This document shows positions 45,928-56,700 of a stretch of 64,000 bases of DNA, piece by piece. The notes below the pieces were generated by a model. It saw only the letters and a list, made by a program, of their open reading frames with translations. It was not told the origin of the DNA and did no database searches. Each line of letters opens with the position of its first letter. Within the stretch, counting starts at the first letter, position 1. This DNA is from Calonectria ilicicola (lineage: Eukaryota; Ascomycota; Sordariomycetes; Hypocreales; Nectriaceae), in contig CP085827.1 of the NCBI GenBank assembly GCA_020809705.1, positions 1,054,001-1,118,000 of the forward strand. Direction: 5' to 3'. Position numbers and translations under genes: made by a program.

Positions 45928-47171
45928 GTTTTGGAAGACCAGGACACAGAATGTCGTTTAACTGCGCCGTCTTTCATTGTGTTTCCTGATGTAGTTTGCT
46001 AGGCACCTCGTATCTAAAGGGGAATAACGAGGTGGACAAGTACTCCGACAATGAGAAAGAAGAGCTTTGTGGTATTTGAAGCACAATATGGGTAATTTGG
46101 TGTAACTATCTTCTGCAGTCGAGCTTGTAAGTTAGCTGGATATCCGGGCTGACCGGTTTGTCTATACAATGGAGCAACCGCCGTAGCACCTACGTCCTTA
46201 ACATCAAGCCACCATTCTTCATAATCCACCCTGGCTACCCAAACAACCACATACGACCACAGCCCTTAGAAAATACTGGATCCCGTCTGCTCTCCGAGAG
46301 TCAAGCTGAGGAGCGCTTGAGTAGTAGTTGGGTCGGTGACGACCAGCGAATGCCATGTGTTGTATGTTTACTTTTTGCCTGGCCTTTTATTTATGTGCTA
46401 AGTTATGGTATTCCTCTATTTGCCTGCATAGCTTCTTGCTTGAACTATGCTGAGGTCCATTTGCATGTGCTTGTCATGCTTGGGAAATGTCTCCGAGGAC
46501 CTGCGATTATTCTATGCCAATGGCAGAAAAGAATTGGAACGCCAAGACGATACCCCGGACTAGCGGGAATTAACTCCATGAAGTCTAATTTCAGGATTGA
46601 TGCATTCAGCTGGGCCACTGAGTTTTGCCACAGCCATATGTTGAACACTACGGAGGAGGTATAAATTCTGGCCCCAAAGTAGGAAGCGTTTAAATAAATT
46701 CTGGCACCTGAACAAAGACTCGGTGGTTGAGTGCCTTCGATAACAACCTAAATCTTCATCATGACCCTTGGAATCTGGAGGAGACACCCCTGTGAGAAAT
46801 GCCCCCACAGGTGCCTCATGGCGACACCTCACTATGACAAATCCGTATGCATGCTTCCGAGACCTGGTTTAGGCCATGCTCCCAAATTTTACCCGCCAAT
46901 AGCAACGAGGCGCATCAAGAAACTGTCGATCTTGTGAGCTTAATCACTGCGCCTCGGTCACGTACTACCCCGACATCTCCTCATTCAGTCGTTGCATCTG
47001 TAGCCGCGCCAAAGATGTGTTGCGTACAGTGGGCGCGAGCTCTGAAACCGCGCATAATACATTGGCCATATAATCTGAAGCCATGTTTACCCATTTTCAC
47101 ATTCTGTGGAGGCCAACTATTTTTCTGTAAATTTGAACCAAGAATTGGGGACCGACAAAGAAATATTAAAA
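45928..47171. other. 1.2-kb intergenic region containing a 5S rRNA copy
   Basis: Apart from the 5S gene at 46249-46368 nothing supported is seen. Short frames crossing the 5S are not genes. The final about 100 bp should hold the promoter and leader of the GH43-like gene. Confidence 0.5.
46249..46368 (+). rRNA. 5S ribosomal RNA (copy A), possibly diverged
   Basis: 120 nt starting ACATACGACC and ending TTGTATGTT, which pair as helix I. GGATCCCGTCTGCTCTCC and AGTTGGGTCGGTGACGACC, including the internal Pol III control region, match fungal 5S. Helix II is kept with different bases (CCCTTAG / CTGAGG). The segment after it (GCGCTTGAGTAG ... AATGCCATGTG) differs from copy B and weakens the last helix, so this may be a variant or pseudogene. 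The 3' flank TTTACTTTTT could terminate Pol III. Confidence 0.8.
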
Positions 47172-48273
47172 ATGCAACTCATTTCAACGCTTGTTGCTCT
47201 GGTCTCGGCTTCCTTGGTAGCCGGGAGCCCTACGCCTCGCCAAACTACAACATATGATGGGGGCTATCTCATCTCAACCTTTACCGATGCCAATCCAAAG
47301 ATTCAGTGGTATCTGTCTGATGGAAATAAAGCGTCCGGATTCAGATTTTTAAATAACGGAAATGAGGTGCTTACATCGACTGTTGGAACAAAGGCTGTGA
47401 GGGATCCGTACCTTGCAACCAATTCGGACCGATCCGAATTTTTCTTGCTTGCGACAGGTTCGTCTAATGTCTTCTGTCTTTATTGGATGGTATCATAACA
47501 ATGCGATTAGATCTTGATATCAACGCCGATGGATTTTCTTGGGACAAGGCAACGAGGCAAGGTAGCCGCGGCCTTGTTGTTTGGTCGTCAAACAACCTCG
47601 TAGATTGGTCCGAACCCTCATTGAGGATGTATGCAACCTGATTTCATGCTGCAAAACCCCAGTTAACATTTATTCTAGTATAGAAGCTGACACCGCCGGA
47701 ATGGCTTGGGCCCCATCGGCTGTATGGGATGATGCCACACAGCAATATTACCTCTTCTGGGCCTCTCGTCTTTATTCTACTTCTGATACACAGCACACTG
47801 GAGTTGCAAACCTAGATAGAATCCGTTATACGACAACCAAGGACTTTGTTACCTTCAGTGAACCATTGGACTATGTGGCGCTGGATGACACTCCCCTCAT
47901 TGACCAGGAATTTCAGTATTTGGGAACCCCCGGGCATTTTGTTCGGTTCCTGAAGAATGAAACTACTCTTCAGGTTTACCAAGAGTCTACTACGGAGGGC
48001 TTGTTTGGTAAATGGACTCGAAAGGCCGGCTATGTTCGCAATGAAAGCCCCAGAGAAGGTCCAGCATCATTCGCCGACAACACAACGCCCGGTCTATACC
48101 ATTTATTCCTGGACGACTATAGCCAATACATTGGCTTCCAAACATCGGATATTTTATCTGGACAATGGACAGCGGCATCTTCTGGCCAATTCCCAAGTGG
48201 AATGAAGCACGGGTCGGTGCTGCAACTGACTAAGGAGGAGTACGATGCCATTGCTGCTAAATACCCCTCATAG
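47172..48273 (+). CDS. Secreted GH43-like glycoside hydrolase (five-bladed propeller)
   Basis: Predicted 332 aa from exons 47172-47457, 47511-47628 and 47679-48273. Introns are 53 nt (GTTCGT...TTAG) and 50 nt (GTATGC...CTAG); the second acceptor is the only one keeping the frame. Residues 1-19 form a signal peptide ([18 protein letters not shown]). Propeller features include VRDPYLA followed by a hydrophobic strand, a [10 protein letters not shown] blade, [22 protein letters not shown] and KDFVTFSEP, then EGPASF and late [10 protein letters not shown]. These are the layout of GH43 and relatives, which cleave arabinose- or xylose-containing polysaccharides outside the cell. The WAPSAVWD motif is the family's central element. 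Catalytic residues cannot be assigned with certainty from reading alone, and several fungal homologues have no tested activity. It lies in a locus with a sugar porter and reductases. Confidence 0.75.
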
Positions 48274-48491
48274 AGCTAGTATTAGGGGAGGATTTAGAAC
48301 AAATAGAATTATACAACAGTTTTTAGAAAAAAAGCCTTTGCACTAATAGTGAATTTTATTTCGGAATTTCATGGTACTTGACAAAGCCTTTATTTAAATG
48401 GCGGTATCTAACGAGATTTATGTAGTTTTTGCACAAAGTAAGCCCCAAATTGGATTTGTTTGCAAGAAGAAAAAAGAGCAGAGAGTAAATC

Positions 48492-50045
48492 TCACAATCT
48501 AGGGCCAAATCTTGATACCTTCTTCGCATACGGATGCCCACCTTTAATCACATATTGATCGATATCAGATGTATTGACATAGTCCGGGCTGGCATCCTTG
48601 ATCAAATCCGTCATTCCGCAAAGACGCATGGCGGTCTCAATTTCGTCTCGCAGTACTGTATTACAGGTTAGTGGAATGGGGAATGAGACGAAGAAAAAGA
48701 CTTTGAACTTACTGCTTACGGCATGTTCTACGCCATCCTGCCCGTAATTGACGGAATATACAAACGGCCTACCAATACCCACGGCACTGGCACCGAGACA
48801 GACCGCCTTGACTACATCGGAACCCCTGCGGAAGCCTCCATCAATTAATACAGTCAGAGCCTCAAAGACTTCAGGGCAATTCCGATGCAGCTCTAGTAAG
48901 ATCAAAATGGATGGTGGAGCAGTATCGGCCGCCCGACCACCGTGGTTGCTGAGCACAATGCCCTGGCATCCCATCTCCATCGCCAATTTAGCGTCTTCCC
49001 AACGTTGGATGCCCTTGACCACTATCGGCAAATCGGTTAGTTTGCGTAGCCATGCGATGTCATTCCAGTTCAAAGATGGGTCAATGAATGAACCGGTCGA
49101 CCGCGCCAATCCTGCACCTTTCCAATCTTTCTTGTTACTAGAGCCTTCATTCTTGGCTCTCTCATCATCCTCGCGTTTTGACACCACTGGTAGGTCCGCT
49201 GTAACAAAAATGGCCTTGACCTTTTTGGTCTTTATGACCCGCCTCAGAAGGTCTTCAGACTTTGCCCTGTCTTTGTTGACGTATAGCTGTAAGAAGGCGT
49301 GCTGCGGCGTAGCCTCGAGGACTTCCTCATGTGGATATGAGGAGGGCGTGGAAATGCATTGGATTATCCCCGTGACCCCCGCTCCTTTGGCCAAAGCCAC
49401 TTCACCCTCTTCTCCTGCAGTTTTTACTGCACCAGTAGGAGAGATAAAGACGGGGAGGCTCAAATTGCATCCAAACAAATTTGCCTTGGTGTTTACTGTG
49501 CTGACATTGCGCATCACCGTTGGCCGGAACCAGATTCTCTTCAAAAAGGAGATATTCGCATCGCGCGTAATATTATCATTTGAAGCACCGCTAATATATG
49601 CCCACGATTTCGCGGGAAGTGCAGAAGATGCCATATGCTCAAAGTCATGCAAGTTAATAATCTCACCCAACGACGGCCTCTTGTCTGCGCTTTCTAGCGT
49701 TTTATTAGTTTTCTTTGCAATCTTGTTTAGGTCTCCGGCTTTCGAAACATCAACTGATCCGAGGTGGAATTCATTTTTGAGAGTCGTACTAATCAGCGAT
49801 GGGGAATGGAAGCTGTTATATTCTTCGGAGGCATCTTGCCCAGCATATTCGTAAATTACTTCGCTGATGTGTTAGCCGGCTTCTAGTTCTCGATTGCCAC
49901 ACAGTTCAGCCTGTCTACCTTCAGAACTGCCAGGGTGTTGCGAAGCAAATTCAGTAATATCATAGACAGTGCCATTTACAACAATCCAAATATCGTCGGG
50001 CTTGTTATGTAGAGCAATTTCATCTGGAGAAATAATGCGAGACAT
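48492..50045 (-). CDS. Cytochrome b5-FMN 2-hydroxyacid dehydrogenase (flavocytochrome b2-like)
   Basis: Predicted 478 aa from exons 50045-49919, 49858-48713 and 48655-48492. Introns are 60 nt (GTAGAC...GAAG) and 57 nt (GTAAGT...CTAAC...ACAG). Residues 3-75 form a cytochrome b5-type haem domain: heme ligands are His37 in HPGS (HPGG in most relatives) and His60 in NSFHS. The FMN barrel follows, with ISPTGAVKTAGEEGEVALAKGA, QLYVNKDR, IFVTADLP, LPIVVKGI and the catalytic His in SNHGGRAAD (usually SNHGGRQLD). C-terminal LIDGGFRRGSDVVKAVCLGASAVGIGR binds phosphate. Such enzymes oxidise L-lactate or other L-2-hydroxy acids to 2-oxo acids. No mitochondrial presequence precedes the haem domain, unlike yeast Cyb2, so a cytosolic role and a substrate other than lactate are possible. 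It is divergent from the aconitase X gene. Confidence 0.9.
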
Positions 50046-51219
50046 GGTTGCTGCAGAATAAAAATGTGGCTGCCAATTGGTTTCGGGATTTGTAAAATGC
50101 TGATTAAAATCTTGAATTTGATTGAGGAATCGCTTTCCCCATGGGCGCTTGGAACCTTGCTTAGCGTGGTAGCCAAGATGAGGGGAAGGAAAAGCTCGGC
50201 TGTTGGGGTCGGTCGGTCATTCCGTCGGAATTGATGTCCGATCCGATTGGTGATGTTATTAATCAACGAACCGAAGGAAACGCCAAATTATTGTTAAAGA
50301 AGCTCGACAATGAATTTGGTGTAGCTGAATAATAGAAACTGGTATTATATTCTCGTGTTATCTTTCTTCTTTTGAGATAGGTCATTGGTTTGAGGAATTT
50401 GTTTGCGTGTGCACATCGCAGTTCTCAACCAGTACATTTTGCCTCACGCAGACCTGAATTGGAATTTGTTATTTTTTTTCTCAAATTCCTAGTTCATGTT
50501 AAAATTATTATTAAGGAATGAGGTCCTGAAATGAATGTATCCTGGACGCTTCATTATAAATCACTACTTGCGATCTGACTGAGAGAGTAAATAAGGGGAG
50601 AACAGAAAGGGTATTGGGACATTTCTCAATCACAGGAGCTCTGAAAATTGTGATTTGGAATTTGCAACACTGGTATTGGATCACATCACATGATTCCATG
50701 GTCTAGGAACCCTACCAATTAATCCCATTAAAAGTTTCTATGATTTCCCATTTCTTTTGTTGGGAAGTCAACGCCATTCACTCACTACCTGTTATTAGTT
50801 CGGGTGGCTGATGAGTTAGTGCTTAGACTACCCACTCTCAGGCCACATGACCTCTGCATAATTCATTGGACCCAAGCACAAGCATACGTATAGCATTACC
50901 AAGTATGGAAATAATACTTCATCTAGAGCTGGAAAGGGGCGAGTACCTGTATCAGGGCGGTAGTATCTCCACCAGACCGGAATATTTTTCTTATCGCTAC
51001 CAACACGTGGCACTTAATTCACCGCTTGAGTCAGCAATTGATGTTGTGTTTTTGGGATTTAGCCTCTTTTTTCCTTGAAGGATCTTGACCTCGCGCTCAC
51101 CTGCCTTTTGCGAACCCCCGAGACTCCACTCTGGATCATAAAAGCTCATCACGACTCTCGAAGCTCACAAGTTTTCATCAATGGAAATATTTGAATTGTA
51201 TTAGTATTATTTCAAGACC
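50046..51219. promoter_or_regulatory. Divergent promoter region, FMN dehydrogenase / aconitase X
   Basis: 1.17 kb between two start codons facing apart. AT-rich, no gene seen. A short out-of-frame ATG frame at 51181-51204 precedes the aconitase X start and could act as an upstream ORF. Confidence 0.5.
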
Positions 51220-52998
51220 ATGAGATCTGAAACTGTTCCAATTCGACGCATTGGAGGCGATAGCCATCCAAGCGCTCATCAAACCGTTGGCCGTTTTCTT
51301 ATCCACGGGGAAGCAATCGGAGATGTTGTTTTCTCCGATACCCCAATCAGTTTCATGATGGGTGTGCACCCTGAAACTGGCGTCGTGATAGACAAACATC
51401 ACCCACTCCTGGGAGCATCACTTAAGGATAGGATTGTGGTACTTCCCCGGGGGAGAGGATCCTGTGCTGCCAGCGCGGTGATTTTGGAGCTGTTATACTT
51501 GGACGCGGCCCCTGCTGCGCTGGTATTTCACAAATTGGAAGAGATTTTAACATTGGGCGTTCTGCTTGCAGATGCAATGTTTTCCAAGTCCATTCCTGTG
51601 TTGTTGATAGAAGACGACCAGACCTGGGCGAAGATGGAGGGAGCCAAATCTGCTAGGATAACCAAGCACGGGATTTTCATTGGTGAAGAGTTTGTATCCC
51701 TCCGAGCGCCTTACGAGAACGGGGTTGCAACCACAGCAGATGATGAAAAAATGATGCGAGGAGAACAATGCAGCCGAGCCACTCAAATCGCCATGGAAGT
51801 CATTGTGGAGTTTGCATCCATTCAAGGAGCAAAATACTTGATTGATGTCTCCCAAGTTCACATAGATGCTTGCTGCTATGTCGGAAAGACTAGCTTGCTC
51901 GTCCCTGAACGTTTGCTGGAACTAGGAGGAAAGGTTCTTGTGCCATCTACTTGCAATTCTCTAAACGTCGATAAACAGAGATGGCAGGCTCTCGGATGTG
52001 ACCCGCAGCAGTCATTAGTGGCCTCTAAAATCGGCGATGCATATCTGGCCATGGGTGCTGCGATGAGCTTTACCTGTGCCCCGTACCTGCTCAATAGCAA
52101 GCCCAAATCTGGAGAGCAAATCGGGTGGGGAGAGTCTAACGCTGTTGTTTTTGCTAACAGCGTGCTTGGAGCACGCACTCAAAAGTATCCAGATTATTTG
52201 GATGTCTTGATCGCTCTCACTGGACGAGCACCGGCCATAGGCTGCCATTTGGAGGAGGGGCGCCGGCCGCAGATTCGTATTGAAGTGCCTCAGTTGAGCG
52301 AATTTGACGATTCGTTGTTTCCGCTCCTAGGCTACCATATCGGATCGATTGTCGGGGGAAGCATACCCATGATATACGGAATGGAGAATACTGGACCTGG
52401 TATTCCTGATCTAAAGGCATTTGGTGCCGGGTTTGCAACCACATCTTCAGCCCCAATGTTTCACATAAATGGGGTGACTCCAGAGGCTTCAAACGTGGTG
52501 ATTCCAGAGGATTTGGAAAATGTGAAAATATCGGTCCACGAATTGATCGGAACATGGACTCAGCTCAATAGCGCCAAAGACGATGTTGTCGACATTATAT
52601 CTCTAGGAAATCCTCATTTCGCCTTTGAAGAATTCGAAAGACTGGTAAAGTTGATTGAGAACAGAACTAAACTACCGCATACTACTATTATAATCACCAT
52701 GAGCCGTTTTGTCCGCCAAAAAGCAGAGGACTCGGGCGACTTGGCCAAGGTTGAGGGTTTTGGGGCCAAAGTTATCACGGACACCTGTTGGTGTATGCTT
52801 GAGGAGCCAGTATTCCCGCGATGTAGTGGCAATATCATAACCAATTCTGCCAAGTTAGCCCATTATGGCCCTGGGGTAACTAAAAAATGCTACCACTTTG
52901 GTAGTATGGCAGATTGCGTTGAAGCCGCATGCTCGGGGAAACGGTCCACTGTAAATGTGGCCCCGAGTTGGCTCATTGACAATAGGATCATGGTTTAA
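51220..52998 (+). CDS. Aconitase X, fused small and large domains (putative dehydratase)
   Basis: Intronless 592-aa protein. Residues about 5-135 are the swivelling small domain (DUF126 type), with RRIGGDSHPSAH, DKHHPLLG and PRGRGS, where Ser81 sits at the active-site position of aconitase-like enzymes. The rest is the large DUF521 domain, with VDVSQVHID-like DVSQVHIDAC, VPSTCNSLNVD, MSFTCAPYL (Cys286), HIGSIVGGSIPMIYG, TDTCWCM and TNSAKLAHYGPG. The Cys in TCAP, in DTC and in PRCSGN are candidates for Fe-S ligands. Single-chain aconitase X proteins of other organisms have been shown to dehydrate cis-3-hydroxy-L-proline, while two-subunit archaeal forms act on phosphomevalonate. The substrate here is unknown. 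It is divergent from a flavin hydroxyacid dehydrogenase, which suggests the two share a pathway. Confidence 0.85.
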   Translation: MRSETVPIRRIGGDSHPSAHQTVGRFLIHGEAIGDVVFSDTPISFMMGVHPETGVVIDKHHPLLGASLKDRIVVLPRGRGSCAASAVILELLYLDAAPAALVFHKLEEILTLGVLLADAMFSKSIPVLLIEDDQTWAKMEGAKSARITKHGIFIGEEFVSLRAPYENGVATTADDEKMMRGEQCSRATQIAMEVIVEFASIQGAKYLIDVSQVHIDACCYVGKTSLLVPERLLELGGKVLVPSTCNSLNVDKQRWQALGCDPQQSLVASKIGDAYLAMGAAMSFTCAPYLLNSKPKSGEQIGWGESNAVVFANSVLGARTQKYPDYLDVLIALTGRAPAIGCHLEEGRRPQIRIEVPQLSEFDDSLFPLLGYHIGSIVGGSIPMIYGMENTGPGIPDLKAFGAGFATTSSAPMFHINGVTPEASNVVIPEDLENVKISVHELIGTWTQLNSAKDDVVDIISLGNPHFAFEEFERLVKLIENRTKLPHTTIIITMSRFVRQKAEDSGDLAKVEGFGAKVITDTCWCMLEEPVFPRCSGNIITNSAKLAHYGPGVTKKCYHFGSMADCVEAACSGKRSTVNVAPSWLIDNRIMV

Positions 52999-53349
52999 GC
53001 ACCATGGATAGACAAATAGTTTGGTGATTTTCCAGAGGGGTAAAAAAACATTGGTCCTGCATTTGGGGCCGAGGGATTTCTATTTGCATTGCCGACTCCA
53101 AGCCATTGGACTCTGGTAGAGATGGGACGTTGGTTGTTGCTTGCTGAGACTCTAAGCGTTGCAACTGCTACTGTGAGATACTACGGATATTAGATTCGGC
53201 GATAGTTTGGCTAACTAAATTTCAGAATTTTATAATCATAGCGATCCCTTCTCAATGTTACTGTATATTGATGATTCAGGGACAGCTGCCAGGGTCTATT
53301 AACGTGTCAGACTTCCCCTCTTAATGCCATCGCCACATCGGATTCTTTC

Positions 53350-53469
53350 ACATACGACCATACCCACCAGATAATACTGGATCCCGTCTGCTCTCCGAGA
53401 GTCAAGCTGGTGAGGGGTGGATTAGTAGTTGGGTCGGTGACGACCAGCGAATCCCCGCTGTTGTATGTT
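53350..53469 (+). rRNA. 5S ribosomal RNA (copy B), apparently intact
   Basis: 120 nt from ACATACGACC to TTGTATGTT. Helix I forms between the two ends, and helix II between CCCACCAG and CTGGTGAGGG. The loop and control region GATTAGTAGTTGGGTCGG with GTGACGACCAGCGAATCCC matches fungal 5S. Dispersed single 5S genes are usual in filamentous ascomycetes. It runs head-on into the 3' end of the cysteine-rich gene, 123 bp away. Confidence 0.92.
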
Positions 53470-53476
53470 TTTTTTT
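53468..53476 (+). terminator. RNA polymerase III terminator of 5S copy B
   Basis: Run of nine T on the sense strand overlapping the 3' end of the 5S RNA, the standard Pol III stop signal. Confidence 0.85.
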
Positions 53477-53592
53477 GGTTAAGCATTGTTCATCTTTTTG
53501 CACCTGATGCTAGAAATGGGTGTGTTGTACAAACGATGTGTCACAGGTATACATGTAGGTTAAGCACAAAGATAAATTTTCAGACTGCTACC

Positions 53593-54328
53593 CTATTCGG
53601 CAGGATAGGAAATGCTCGCGACCTTGCCAGTACATCCATCAGTGACCCGAATGCCTACGCCTTGATGACGTTTGGGGCATTCAACATATGTCTTTGTATC
53701 AAATGATCCGGCTGCTTTCCCCGGCTTTCCAGCAACCGCAGGGACTGTTTGCGAGCTCAGGACTGTAGAGCCGCTGAGAACTTGAACTTGAACGTTTCCA
53801 GTATTGAAGTGCTCGCCTTTGACCTCCACCATCCAGACTGTTACCCAGCCGCCAGTGCATTTTCCATGCGGACAGCCTTCTGGAGTGCTGACCCAGTAGG
53901 TGTTATTCCAGCAGCCGGCAGTTACAATGTACGGAGGCTTGGTCTTGGCATACTGGTCTACACAAACGTGGTTCGCACTGCAGACATCCTTGTCTGAGCA
54001 ATCTGAATTCTTTGTGCAAGGATAACCTATAGATATTGAATCAGAAAGTGAGGCACATAATAAAAAGTATGTGTACTAACCAATACCGTGAGGGGCCCAT
54101 GAGCAGGTTTTTGTACTCGACAACTCGGAGCACAACCCGCTGGTACAGATCATCGTTCCATCGCAGTCATTTCGGCTGGAGCATGAGCTTCCTTTTTAAA
54201 GTTCAGTAAGCATAAATATTAGGTCAACGATGCGCCAAGGATAGCTTACCAAGTGGTTTTGCGACTGCCTGTCCTAAGAGGAGACAGAAAAGATAACCTG
54301 ATATCAGGCTTGAAAAAGTCAGCTTCAT
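53593..54328 (-). CDS. Small secreted cysteine-rich protein, two CX5CX5CX4-5C repeats
   Basis: Predicted 207 aa from exons 54328-54250, 54191-54081 and 54026-53593. Introns are 58 nt (GTAAGC...AAAG) and 54 nt (GTTAGT...ATAG). Residues 1-23 form a signal peptide ending QAVA. Two four-cysteine units follow: Cys30-36-42-47 and Cys67-73-79-85, spaced C-x5-C-x5-C-x4/5-C, like the small disulfide repeats of Dickkopf/EB-type secreted proteins. Cys56 lies between them. Each repeat begins right after a phase-1 intron, so exon 2 (111 nt) is a symmetric module encoding one repeat. The C-terminal about 115 residues (WNNTYWVSTPEGCP, CTGGWVTVWMVEVKG, YVECPKRHQGVGIRVTDGC) look like a beta-rich domain that is not recognised. 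Function unknown; an extracellular effector, adhesin or enzyme-associated role is possible. Confidence 0.7.
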
Positions 54329-56700
54329 TTTGATTGCAGGTAAAATTTATGGAATTAAAAGCTGTGCTGATAACGTTTAGATGAAGTGAAGAAGAAGAGT
54401 ATGAGATGACCATTTGGACAAGCTACAAAGTCGATTACCCCTCTATTTATCAAAACCCAATGTCTGAGGTGGCCATTGCCAACATCTACCGTGGTCATTT
54501 ACAGCCACGAGAACATTGCTTTTCAGCCCTACCAGGATGCGCTTTACAATTCAGATGCCGATTGGCTATTCCCCATTTGATTCCTGTGAGCCACTCCGGT
54601 AACCAGCGGAGGACTGGAGCTGAGATGGATTAGCTTTTGAGGCTGACACAGCCACTAGGACTCTGAACCACGTCTGGCCATCATAGCGTGTTACTTGGTA
54701 CCATACACCACGAAAAGTGTCACCTAGCTTGCAGTGGCTTGATAATGGCGCACCATTCACTGAAAATAGATGCCTAATACACCGCCAGTTGTCCAACTGT
54801 CCAAGTCATTGCGCTGCACGAACCTGGAAAGGACGGCAAAATCCGCAAGTTAGGCAGTCTTGACTGGGTATGAAGATAGGTGAGTCATTCGGTGACGTTG
54901 ATGGTTCAAGAGATTTTCTGGAGAGTAACACATACATGGCATGTGGCATACCATTCCTAGACATCAGAGCATTCAGCTTGGGTTAGAATCCAGAACTTGC
55001 GGTCAAGATCGAAGCTCTCATCTAGTCTCAAAGATTGTCGACCATTTTCGCACAAAGACTAGACAGTATCATGAACTGTTTCTGTGGCTAAGGACATAGA
55101 AACAAAAAATAGTGATGAATATTGGGTGCCAGGTCAGAGATGCAAGTAGGCGAAGTACGCGTGGGTATGAGCTGAAGGGGCTGGGGACGGCTGAAAGGCA
55201 GAGGGTCTCGACTGGTGGAATAGTTAGGCTGTGCAGGTCATGGGTCTTAGCATGTTGCAATAGCAGCCAATGAATTACGGTCAGTGTCAAGCTAAGCTAG
55301 CAAGCAGCCCAGCTTTGACAAACCCAAACAGCCACTCACGTGAGCTGCTTTGTCCCATCGCCAGATGTCAATTTCTGATTAGGCACTCGTTGGCTTTATT
55401 ATTCTATTATCAAACTGTTATAGCTCCTCAGCACTTCCGCTCTGAACACGTCGGGTGCTATACTCCTCGTCTAGGTGCTGGTATTGTAGTATTACTGTGG
55501 AACGGCGAAAACAGATGGCTGGGTTTTTTGGGTACATTTAACCACCTGTTAGGCCCTTGTGTTTAAATAAGCTTAGTATGCAAGGCTAAGCCTTAGCGTT
55601 CGTAGTACCACGATAAGTTCGCATTTTGGGTTAGCTGCAAATTGAAGATGAATTAATGGGGTTCAGTATCAGATGTGGAGAGAGCACACGATCTTGGTAT
55701 CGATAAATTTTCGGTGTCACGTTGCTTGAAATTTCAATCATATATCTTTTCATATTAATACAAATCAATTAAGCGCCTCAGGTTGCTGTGATGAGCTTCA
55801 TAAAGCTCTGTGGTGGACCTGTTTTGGGATGGATTATTTTCATGGTGCTTGGTCAGAATGCAGCTGGTTTCACTCTTATCTGACCGGAAATAAAACAAGT
55901 ACTAGTTTCTTATCACCATAATTAATTCTTCTAGTTGTCGTAAGTAGCAAACTCGATGCAGAGTGAGTGTCATTGATGTGCGTTCATCATGGTGTCTCGT
56001 CACTCTGGCGGTGCGGGGGTGGTGGCATTGAGATCTCGGGAAGGCAACCGAGCTGAGTGAATCGAGCGTAAGAAGGTTTAAATATTTTGGAAAATTCAAA
56101 TTCACCATGTAAGCTCATAGTTAATTAGTTTGGTCTTTGAACCTGCTTTGTATTACGTTCTCTGCAGGATACGCTGCTCTGTTGAGAAAGACAGAACCTG
56201 TCGACCAACGGTATTGTATGCTTTGCTGTGCATTAGCATGCATTTCAAATAGCGAGAAATTCATGATCATCTAATAATGCAACCAAATCTATTTGGGTAA
56301 TGATTGGTGGTAGTTTGGCGACAGTCGTGTCAGTAACGTACCGGGAGTGGGGATGGAGGACGTTGGTCGGACCATCATCTGGCCTTCTCCACTTTCTCGG
56401 CTTAGCACCTTTGCATCGCTACGAGGGAAGCTTTTATGCATTGGCTGCTTCTTGGCGAGCTGCAGAGCTGCAGCACCATGTTACTTTCGCCAATGTCCTT
56501 GAAGCATTGACCATGGAAATCTGACTCGGCCCTGCCCCCTAAGCGACACCAACAAAGGCTCAAGTCTTGGTCGCTTCGAGGGATCATCCACGACTGCTCC
56601 CTGCAGCCATCAGGCCATAAGAGCAACCGCTGAGTCTTCACTGATTGATAGCGCTCGTTAAACGCCATACGATCTCCAATACCCACTTCAAATCATCGCA
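54329..56700. other. 2.4-kb intergenic region, possible exon relic only
   Basis: No complete gene supported. A minus-strand stretch at about 54610-54760 encodes CKLGDTFRGVWYQVTRYDG followed by QTWFRVL, with the Cys/aromatic look of a small beta-domain exon, but no start, signal peptide or downstream exon could be joined. The last 200 bp are the presumed promoter of the aldo-keto reductase gene. Confidence 0.4.

Larger units (their letters stand above)
52999..53592. other. Intergenic stretch holding a 5S rRNA gene
   Basis: 594 bp between the 3' ends of aconitase X and the cysteine-rich protein gene. The 5S copy B and its T-run terminator lie at 53350-53476. Nothing else is recognised. Confidence 0.6.

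Noticed and set aside
46158..46664. 168-codon plus-strand frame
   Set aside because: Runs straight through 5S rRNA copy A.
48748..49854. 368-codon plus-strand open frame opposite the FMN dehydrogenase
   Set aside because: Antisense shadow; the minus strand carries the haem and FMN motifs and consistent introns.
46249..53480. The two similar 120-bp stretches as a transposon-type dispersed repeat
   Set aside because: Both match 5S rRNA with paired ends, internal control region and a T-run, which explains the similarity fully.
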